DNA of 27,588 bases from Parachlorella kessleri (lineage: Eukaryota; Chlorophyta; Trebouxiophyceae; Chlorellales; Chlorellaceae): assembly GCA_001598975.1 (NCBI GenBank), contig BBXU01002020.1, forward strand, positions 1 to 27,588. The letters run 5' to 3'. The notes under the pieces were generated by a model. The model made no database searches, was not told where the DNA came from, and saw only the letters and a list, made by a program, of their open reading frames with translations. Below, in pieces: positions 19,076 through 27,588 of this stretch. Both the position numbers and the translations under genes were made by a program. Each line of letters opens with the position of its first letter. Position 1 is the first letter of the stretch.

Positions 19076-20841
19076 TTATGCCCACCAGGGCTCAGAGCCG
19101 TCACGGAAGTCTGTCTCAGTCCAGGGGCTGAAGCTGACAATGTCGTCAACAATGTTGACGTGCGCCAGGGCCAGGGAGAGAGGAGCGGGGCCGCGGACCT
19201 TCTTGCCGCGGGCGTCGTATTGCGAGCCGTGGCTGCAGAGAGAACAACAGGATATAACTAGCAGCAACATATGGGTACCCTGAATGGATGTTTAAGGCAA
19301 TGTGACTACTAGCTCCAGACAGAGCACTGTTTAAGATTCGAGCCATGTACATAACGCCAACTCCAAACAGTTCGGTCACCAGCATTTCCCTACTCATCAC
19401 TTCCATTGACCTCATAGCCTGCCTGTATGCTTGCTGTCCACACTTACCATGGGCACATGAACTTGTTCTCGGCCTTGTTCCAGGGCACAACGCAGCCAAG
19501 GTGGGTGCAGACAGCGTTCAGGCCGTAGCTCTCGATCACGCCATCGTCATTCACGATGAGGTAGGTGGCATCGCCCTGAAGACAGCGCCAATCTCGCAGG
19601 TCAGCTCCTCTTGCCCTGCCGACCTTCGCCCTCACACTACAGATCTCTGACCAGTTCCTAGCTCAGCACAGTGACCGCGCAGGGACATATCTTCTCATCC
19701 CATTCTGCTGTAGCTCGTTCCAGCACCAACACCAACAGCCAGCCTGCCACCTGGACACGTGTTCCAAATGGCACCAAATGGCGGCCTAACAAAGCAGCCC
19801 TTCCACCATGAACGCGGCATGCTGCACACTGCAAAACAAAAAGCACCTAAAACGCACCTTAAGGCCCTGTGAAAGGGACCTGTCACCGGGCTGGTGGGTG
19901 GCAAGCCAGGTGGTGGCCTTGACATCGTTGCCCAGAGCATCCTTGGCGACCTCACCAGAGCCACCGCCGCCACTCCTGCAACACGCCGACCACACGTTGG
20001 GCTTACAACTGATTTAGAACACTGCAGGCCTCAGCAGCTGAAGCTATCCTCCCAGCAAACAGGCTGTCCCCCAAAAGACCAAAACTTTGACTAGCGATGT
20101 GCTCGAGAGGCACACCCCCTCCTTTTTCACATAAAATTTTGACGTAACCTCAATGGTTCAGCAACCCCAGTTCTATACAAGCCAAACAGAAAAGCTAATC
20201 AAGATGCACAAGCTCGGGAGTGCCGCGCCCCAAACTTCTGCATGAACCCGCCACAGCTGCATGCATGTCGCCTAGCACAAGCGCTCACTTGGGGGGCACA
20301 AAGAAGAGGGCATAAGGCACGGCAAGGCCGACAGTGGGAGCACCGATGGCGCCCGCCAGCAGCCAGTTCATCAGGACACGCTTGTTCATGTCCGGGACCT
20401 GCAGACACAACCCGGGCGCACTCTATTTGGTTGCCAGCCAAGAGGGCAGCACCTCAATGGACTCTTTACTCCTTCAGCAGACTACCCCAAAAACAAACGC
20501 AGGCGGCGCCACCGTTGCTATGCTGGCCCAGCAGCCTGAGACTCCTTCGCTAGCTCCCCATGATCTCAGTAAGAGAGTTCCCCACAATGCTTGTGACAAG
20601 CTCGGCACTGCGCAAGGCTGTATGCAGCAAAGGCTGGCCACTACGACGCCCAGGGCGCTGGTGCAAGGCCATGACTGAGCCGGCCGAGCATATCCGCCAG
20701 TTGACGCCACAGCTGGTGTAATGTACTCGCCTCGGCGGGGACAGCGGCAGCACGGACCACCAGGCGGGCCGCACGGGACCTAGGGGCGGTCTTAGCCGCA
20801 GCAAAGCTGGTGGCCTTGGCGTTCAGCATTGCGGTCGCCAT
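19076..20841 (-). CDS. PETC: Cytochrome b6f complex Rieske iron-sulfur protein, chloroplast precursor
   Basis: Exons: 20841-20731, 20398-20289, 19975-19858, 19575-19448, 19232-19076; 207 residues, very close to other algal PetC precursors. Residues 1 to about 30 form an Ala/Arg/Ser-rich chloroplast transit peptide. A single membrane anchor lies at about 44–71 and is followed by the flexible SGGGGSG hinge. The Rieske fold carries CTHLGC (C136, H138) and CPCHGS (C154, H157), which ligate the 2Fe-2S cluster, with C141 and C156 as the conserved disulfide; the C-terminus has the typical PWTETDFR. The protein takes electrons from plastoquinol and passes them to plastocyanin or cytochrome c6 in the thylakoid lumen. 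The first intron appears to use a GC donor (GAG|GCGAGT); the GT four bases on would break the frame. All other introns are GT–AG. Confidence 0.96.
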
Positions 20842-22402
20842 CTTTGCTAATCCACTGTCCGCAGCCTAGCAAAGAGACGCAAGGTGTGTTTGTGGTGCAC
20901 TGATGAGGCCAGAAGAAAGGATTTCCTTCCCGCCAGGTAAAACCTCACACAAGGTCGTTGCGGGTGAGATGTCTTCGTTCATGATGCGCCAGCTTGACCA
21001 CTATTTTAGCCAAGCAGCGCGTGTGGGGTACCGGTAGAGGAACAGCCACGTATGTCATGTCACTGTCATGTGTGCTTGGTCTTCAGCAGCCTGTAACGTA
21101 GCCGAAAGGGCTGCAGCATTGGGACGCGGAGTTGGATGCTTCTGGAGTCTGGACCACGGAGAGTGCAGGCCATGGGGATGCTATCACCATCCTCACAAGG
21201 AGCTGCTTGACCTCTGCTGGGCACAAGGGCTGCTCCGGGGGAACTTGCACCTCAGGGTTCCATAGCCTCGTGTCCACCCTTCACGATCAATTCATCAGTC
21301 TCATAACCTAGCGAAGACCCACCTTAGCAATCGCTTGCAATGCAAGCCTTGCAGGCAGCCTGCATAGGTGAGGTGTGGGGTGGTATGGTATAAGTGGCTG
21401 AAGGTGTGCTTGGCATTGAGGTCCAGTATACGTTGGCTAACTAGCGGAGGACTCGATTGCAGGGAGGCTACTTACAGACAACTACAACCCTGCCAGCCCA
21501 CGCGCCAGTCAGTAGCAGGAGGTGCGAAGGACGTGCAGTGCTGGTCAAAGCCACGCCCAGCAGCACCAGGAAATACAGAAACCCTTGGCATGGTAGCCTA
21601 CTCCTGAGGACGGGTTGAAGCAGTGTTGCACAAAGGCAGTGTGCTCACATTGAGCAGCATAGGATGGAGAGGGTTACAGAGCTAGTTTCTAGGCAGCACG
21701 ATTAGGCATAGAATCCGCGGCCCCTGGTCTCTGGAGCATGCCTCGGAACAGCCATTTGAAGTCAGGAAGCCTCCACTGCGGCCTGGGGGTTGTATTGCTA
21801 GGCACCCTGCCTGCGCGCTGTGACGTGGACATGTCGAGCCTGCTGAGCTGCGTGGTCTTGTTGGAAATGTTCATAACCCGGTCACGGCTCGCCACTAGTA
21901 GTTCATCAGGCAGCTTTCGCAAGTAAATAATTTGTTCCTATCGTGTACCTAGCTCTCGAGGCCTACCTCGTCACTGTAGTACCTGACAAGCATTGCAAAC
22001 GTGCAGGCAGACCCAACGACACTCCTTGCAGGTAAGGCTTGGGTTTGGTGTCCAAGGACTGTATTTATGACTTGTCTCGAATGTTATTGCGGATCCAAGT
22101 AATCTGATCGAGGGGGGTGTCGAACCTGCCGCCTGTGGCGGTACTGGTCAGGTATGGGACCTTGGAGGCTCACACCTAGCACAGCCTCAACAGCAAGTGG
22201 GCACCATACCTTTCTTACCAGTCTTAGTCAATATTTTGCTTGAAATCTTCCACTGGCTCCGTCCAAGGCCCCAGCACCTTGGCTTCACCTTGGCATCGAA
22301 CGGCGCTTGCTGCTCTATCATTGACGTGCTGCCCAGATGGGAAGGTCTTGGTGCCCTCTCTTAGCAAGCCCGTCATGTGCATATGCTGCAGAAGCCAGCA
22401 GC
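20842..22402. promoter_or_regulatory. Long divergent intergenic region between PETC and FAR
   Basis: These 1.56 kb separate the diverging starts of PETC (20841) and the fatty acyl-CoA reductase (22403) and must contain both promoters. The gap is much longer than the other intergenic spaces here. Several minus-strand patches read like protein: 21083-21274, about 21476-21590 (a hydrophobic run), 21692-21937 (82 codons with WRLPDFKWLF) and about 22071-22134. Joining them needs introns of only about 30–60 bases, shorter than any other intron in the window, so I do not call a gene. I saw no TATA box I could defend. Confidence 0.4.
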
Positions 22403-25400
22403 ATGAGCCTCCAAGTGGTGGAGAAGCTCAGCGGCAAGTCATGGCTGCTTACCGGCGGCAACGGCTTCCTAGGTACGTGACACAACGCATAAGGAGTCCC
22501 TCCTCATCCCTCCTATTGTCGCACCTCAAACCAAGGCAGCTGCAGCTGCAGCATCTTGGTATTGCTTACCCTTAGGCTTGGTTAGTCTGTCTAGGCCAGA
22601 ATGGCATGGCTCAGCGCTGCTATAGGTGGCCGGAGGTCGTGCACCTCCCATCAAAAACCTCACAGTAAAGCAGCGGACCCACACGCCAACACTTTTCTGT
22701 TTAGGCTATATGCACCTGCCCCCATGAGGCTCACCATGGTGTGTGGTTGCCACCACATCTCTGTTGGCTTTGCTGGCCTTTGTCCCCAGCCAGGTCCATG
22801 CTCTCACTTGTCCACTGTCCACTGCCCCTGCAGGGAGCGTCCTCATTGAGCAGATGCTGAGGACGCTCAACCCCTCCAAGATCGTGCTGGTCATCCTCCC
22901 CAAGACGGGCGTCCCCGCCCTGAAGCAAGTGGAGAAACTATTGGCACGCCCGCTGTACGACACCGTGCGGCAGCAGTACGGCAGCACTGCTGAGATCATG
23001 AAGCGGTAGGGTTGATCTTTCCGAGCATCTATGGGCTAGCGTTTGACTGGCATGTACAGTTGAACTGCACTTGCTAGTGCTGCGTGTGTGCTGCTAGTAT
23101 GGTCTGCTTGCCCATGTGTCTTAGATGCTAGCCTAGCCACTCCCTGCACACCGGACAAGCGTGCTATTACCCGCCAGTAAACTCACTGTCATGTCCTGCC
23201 CAGCTCGTGTATCCTCTCCCCTTCCTCCCCGCAGGTTTGAGGTGATTGAGCGTGACCTGTCCAGCAAGGAAGACCTCATCCTGCCGGCTGTAGACATTGT
23301 AGTCCATGTGGCCGCCAGCATTAGCTTCAACAACCACATCCATGAGGCCATCGCAGCCAATTTCAAGGTGGGTCAGGGTGGGTGGTGCAGTTATGGCTGT
23401 ACCTTCAGGCCTTGACGTAATCATCCAGTTGGGTGGTGCAGCCTGTGTCAAGGTGGTCAGGTGGCCACCGGTCGGTGGGGTGGCAGCCGTGGTCTGAATG
23501 GTTGGCCCTGTGGAAGGAAGCCTGTGTCTGTGACATGGCTGCGCATGGCCGCTGTTGTGGTCCTTCTCACTTGTACCGTGGTGTTGGTGGCTAGCACCGC
23601 TCCCCCGTGCTAGCCACAGTGGCAGGCGACCACTGGCATGAGCAGTAGCTATACATGCCTACCTACCTGCAGGCCACACAGATGGTATCTGCTGCTGCTG
23701 CCAAGATGCCAAACTTGGAGGTGCGCTGAGTACAACTTTGTAGTTTGCACCTCAGTGTCTTGAAGCGTAAGCGTCCAAGTCCCTGCTTTGACTGTGCACC
23801 CTACCATGCGTCGATGGTGGCAAGTAGCCGTTCTGTAACCAATTTTGGTAGCCTGCACTCTGACTTGCCAGAGATGGTCTTGTGGAAGCCCCATTTCCCT
23901 ACTCCAATGAGACCGCCCGTTCACTGCATGCCCTACGTGCACATCAGCATCAATCGACACACCTGACCAGGAAGGCTGGCCACCACTCCCTCTGCAGGCG
24001 TTTGTGCACATCAGCACCTGCTATGTGAATGGCAACCAGCCGCGGGGCACCCACCTGGCCGAGAAGATCCTGCCCCTGGAGCACGAGGGCAAGCCCATCA
24101 GCTACCAAGCCCTGGTAGAGGAGCTGATGGGCCTCACACATGAGGAGGCGGAGGAGAGGGTAGGCAACACCAGGGATTCACAGAGAGGAAAACTTTGATG
24201 AGAGCCTGTTGGTGCTGTTGTTTGACTTGGTGGTTGAGGCAGCCAGAGGGGTGTGACGGCTTGTACTTTCTTAGGAGTCCCATGGCGTGGTTACCGCTGT
24301 GGGGAGGCTGCCTGGTAAGTGGCGGTAGTTGTTAGGGCTCTGGCCACCTGGCCACCACTGTGTTGATCACATGACTTTACCATAAATGACACCGTGCCTG
24401 CTTTCAATGCCGCACTACTTCCCACTGGGTGGCTGCACCGCCCTCGCCCGGCTGTGCCGGCACAGAGTGTCGCCAGCTGCAGAGGTTTCCCAACAACATT
24501 ACCTTGGTCCCTGGGGCTCACCACTGCACTTGCTCAAGCCGCCCTCCTTCCTTCCAATCCCTCTTCCTGCTCCTGTGCCAACAGGCCGCCTATTACCGCC
24601 GCCTCTGGCACTACCCCAACAACTACGCCCTGACCAAGCGCCTGGCGGAGCATGTGCTGCTGGACCGCTACAAGGAGGGCCTGCCCCTCAAGATCGTGCG
24701 CCCCTCCATCATCGGCGGCAGCAGCCTGCAGCACCTGCAGCCAGGCTACATAGGCAACGCGGCAGGTGCGCTGCATGTTGTTGTATGATCGAAAATGGTG
24801 GGCGCGCTGTGGGTTCGGTGTTTAAAAGCAGCAGCCTGGCAGCTGCAGCCAGGCTGCATGGCAGCGGGGCAGGTGGGTTGCTGGGTTGTAGTCTGCTTCC
24901 GAATGTTGGTTGATGGCTTAGGACGGCGTCCTCTATATTGTGAAGGGAACACCTTGCAACACTCGTCAGCCGGGCAAAGCTGCATTGTAGGAGGTGGTTT
25001 GAGCAGGGGAGTGGCTGGCTGGTTGGTGGGAGGGTGCTGAGGCAAAAGCACTCCTTCAGGGTTGCATGGACAGCTGGGCCGTATCGCCTGCATCATACAA
25101 GTGTTTGGGCTGCACCTGTGCCCCGGCATCAGCAACCTCGGGCTGCTAGTGGACCCTACCGCCTGCTGGCAACGACAACACGAGCATGTTTTCCTACATC
25201 AGCTCGCTACTCTTGTCCACTCCGGGCTTACCCTGGCTCCTCCCTCTCACTTTCCATTAAGAGTTTTCCATGCAGGCTCCACTGCCTTTGCGCTGGGCAT
25301 CGCCTTTGGCATGTACTCCTGCACGCTCTTCAAGCCGGAGCACATCACCGACCTCATCCCTGTGGACTATGTGTCATCTGCCATCATCGTGGCGGCTGCC

Positions 25401-27485
25401 TCTGAGGTGCACAAGGTGAGCCCGCCCATGCGGGGAAAGGGCTTGGTTGGGTGTCCCCTGCTGTCACTGTTGTGGCCTCCCATGCTCACAGGTGGGGCAT
25501 TGAGATATTCAAGGTGTTTGGTAAAACATTGGGTGGGTCATTTGTTGTTCCATGGTCTCAATTAGGAGAGTGGCTGTTGCCTTGCAAGGCAAGTAGGAAC
25601 GCAGGCTTGCCGAGGTTTTCATAACTTATACCAGGGGAGGAATGCTTACGCAGTTGCGGCGCTGCAGTGTGTTGGTCACTTATGGACTTCCAGTACTTGA
25701 GAGCATGGTGCAGCGGTCACTGTTGACTCCCCTGCTACCCTCCCACTGCTTTCCATTCCCCTGTCAGCAGGACGCGGAGCAGCCCCTGATCTTCCAGGCC
25801 GCCACCTCAGCGGTTGACCCCATGACTAACGAGCAATGCTATGCGGCCGTGACGCGCAAGGAGGCGGAGATGCCGCCACGCTTCAAGGTCTTCCACGGCT
25901 ACCCCAAGCCAGACATGCGCGAGATATACTGCAGGACACGTGAGTAATTAGAGAGTTGTGAGCAGGTCCCCAGAGCACCTGAATAGGAGCTGGAGTCAGC
26001 CTAAGCAGCCGGGCAGAACAGCCACGCTGTTTGTCAGCCTCACAAGCAAAGTGCCAGTGGCAAAGGGGCTGAAGGGCTTTTCACCAAGACTGCAACTGCC
26101 TGCCAGGGTGCAGTGATCCCCGGGGGGAGGCTGCTGCAGCAGGCTGCCTACCTGCTGCAACCCAGGCAGCACACTTAAGCAGCCATATTAGCCAAGGCAG
26201 GCGGTTGGGCGTGCCTGTAAGGCAACCACATAGGCCAAGGCTCCCCTGTTGGGGCACGCGCATTAACCCTTAAGCCTGGCAAACCAAGGCGCTCACATGC
26301 ATGCATGCTGCTGTGTGTAGCCAAGGAGTACCGCTCCGCGCTGAGGCGGGCCAACTACTCCATCAAGATGAAGTGCCTGGGGCTGAAGCTGGCGGGCCAG
26401 GGGGAGGTTGCCCGCAACATCGCCACGCGCTGGAGGGTGAGTGAGTGTGCACGCTGGTGCTGGGCTGGCATGCCATGTAGTACTACTGCTGGCGCTTGGG
26501 TAATTTTGCATAGCCTCTCCCCAGGGCGTGGTCCCAGAGCGCGTGAGGGCAGGACTCGAGGCCCACGTGGGCAGCGATCGACAGTCAAGACCAAAAGGGA
26601 TGGCGGGACCGGGCCTTTGCCAAGGATTGCCCTGTCCTCTCAGCGTACTGGGTCCACCACGCTTACTATACTTGTAAATATGGCATGCTATGTAGCGCAG
26701 GTGTGGAATGCTGATGGTGGGCCCCGACTGCAGAGCATTGCTCCTGGTTTATGTGTAATGCAGTATGCCGTATGCCTGCCTGCCAGGACCTGCCCCTCTC
26801 AACCAAAAACCCAAGGGTGAGGGGCACTTGCTGCTGTGCCATGCTGGCTGCAGGTGTTCAAGGTGGTCTCCGGCCAAGAGATGGACTTCAACCTCTTCTT
26901 CTCTGCGCCCAACGCAGCCCAGGCCTTCGCGTCTCTGAGCCCCGAGGTATGCTCCACCACTTGTTGTCCCATCCCCGCTGTACTCCTTCCCTTCTGCACC
27001 CTGTACCACCCAGAGGAGGAGTCTCTGTCCATGCAATTGGGGTTGCTTTGGGCGTCCTGCAGCAGCGGGGCCCAGCGAGGGCCTGGTGTTGGTGAAAGGC
27101 CGCCAGCTTGCAAGGAGAACTTAACTGCCTTCCAACCCTCTGTGCCATCTGCCACTCCCTGACATTGCTTGCCCCACTGCTGTGACCACCACCCTCCGGG
27201 CTGTTACCACAGGGTGCCACAAGAGTCTGCCACAGACATTTCGCACTGCAGGAGCAGAAGCTGTTCCCCTGCGTCTGGGTCAAGGGCCGCGACAACTGGG
27301 ACACCTACCTGGCCTCCTACATGGACGAGGTCTGGCGCTTCTATGTGGTCAAGACGGGCATTGCCAAGCCCCGGCGCGGCACCAAGCGCGCGGCACCAGG
27401 CAGCCCCAAGAAGGCGGTAGGGGCCCACAAGGCGCCGGCGCTTTGCTGCGCTTCGAGCGAGGCGGTGCGTACCAAGGACGACTAA
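22403..27485 (+). CDS. FAR: Fatty acyl-CoA reductase (alcohol-forming)
   Basis: Exons: 22403-22472, 22834-23005, 23235-23367, 23673-23720, 23998-24159, 24585-24765, 25276-25415, 25771-25939, 26321-26436, 26854-26946, 27252-27485; all GT–AG with matching phases, 505 residues, a normal FAR length. The Rossmann NAD(P)H motif TGGNGFLG is at residues 17–24, VVHVAASISF follows in exon 3, the catalytic YxxxK pair is Y209/K213 (NYALTK), then KIVRPSIIGG. The C-terminal FAR_C (male-sterility) domain covers about 397–470, ending in a Trp/Tyr-rich segment. The enzyme reduces acyl-CoA with two NADPH to a fatty alcohol, a precursor of wax esters or ether lipids. No signal peptide is visible; the last 40 residues are a basic, Lys/Arg/Pro-rich tail not typical of the family. 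Exon 4 is only 48 bases. At 25768 an alternative acceptor three bases earlier would add one Gln. Confidence 0.93.
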
Positions 27486-27588
27486 ACACGGCTCTGGGAG
27501 TGTCTAGGAGCTGATGGCGGTTAGTCGCTCTCAGGGTTTGTGGCTGGGTCAAGGCTGACCGTGGGCATGGCTTTGCATGTGTGTGTGT
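27486..27588 (+). other. Start of FAR 3' UTR, ending in a (TG)n run
   Basis: The 103 bases after the reductase stop codon are non-coding 3' UTR. The window ends within a TG dinucleotide run (27577-27588) whose full length cannot be seen. No TGTAA poly(A) word is present in this part. Confidence 0.6.

Noticed and set aside
22105..22140. GTTCGA-like word on the minus strand suggesting a tRNA T-loop
   Set aside because: The flanking bases do not pair into a T-stem and no acceptor or anticodon arm can be drawn.
1..27588. CRISPR arrays, transposases, prophage or toxin–antitoxin systems
   Set aside because: I looked on both strands and found none; the gene structure is that of a nuclear eukaryotic genome.

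Overview
The window is nuclear DNA from a green alga (core Chlorophyta, most likely Trebouxiophyceae). Genes are split by many GT–AG introns, usually 90–400 bases. Third codon positions are G/C-rich, CAG/CTG tracts occur inside coding exons, and the cytochrome b6f Rieske protein is nuclear-encoded with a transit peptide. No bacterial-type operons, ribosome-binding sites, CRISPR arrays, rRNA, tRNA or intact mobile elements were seen. All gene models below were built by hand from splice signals, frame continuity and protein-family motifs; the exon phases of every multi-exon model add up to an uninterrupted frame.

Layout, left to right: (1) the 5' part of an unrecognised intronless gene leaving the left edge (minus, 399..1); (2) an 11-exon gene for a 994-residue protein with a C-terminal MYND zinc finger (plus, 777..5693); (3) a 4-exon gene for a secreted Ala/Gly/Asn-rich protein with 16-residue tandem repeats (plus, 6454..8027); (4) a 16-exon gene for a gamma-tubulin complex protein best matched to GCP5, with large glutamine-rich insertions (minus, 17121..8664); (5) a 4-exon gene for an SKA2-like kinetochore protein (plus, 17385..18297); (6) the 5-exon Rieske iron-sulfur protein gene PETC (minus, 20841..19076); (7) an 11-exon fatty acyl-CoA reductase gene (plus, 22403..27485).

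Functionally, GCP5 (microtubule nucleation) and SKA2 (kinetochore–microtubule attachment) both act in the mitotic spindle, and their start codons lie head to head about 260 bases apart, suggesting a shared bidirectional promoter. PETC serves photosynthetic electron transport and the reductase makes fatty alcohols from acyl-CoA. These two are divergent but separated by about 1.56 kb, and I see no functional link between them.

No clearly new multi-gene system is visible. The items most worth a second look are the secreted 16-residue repeat protein, the GCP5–SKA2 head-to-head pair, the polyglutamine expansion of GCP5, and a probable GC–AG intron in PETC whose alternative GT donor four bases away would shift the frame.
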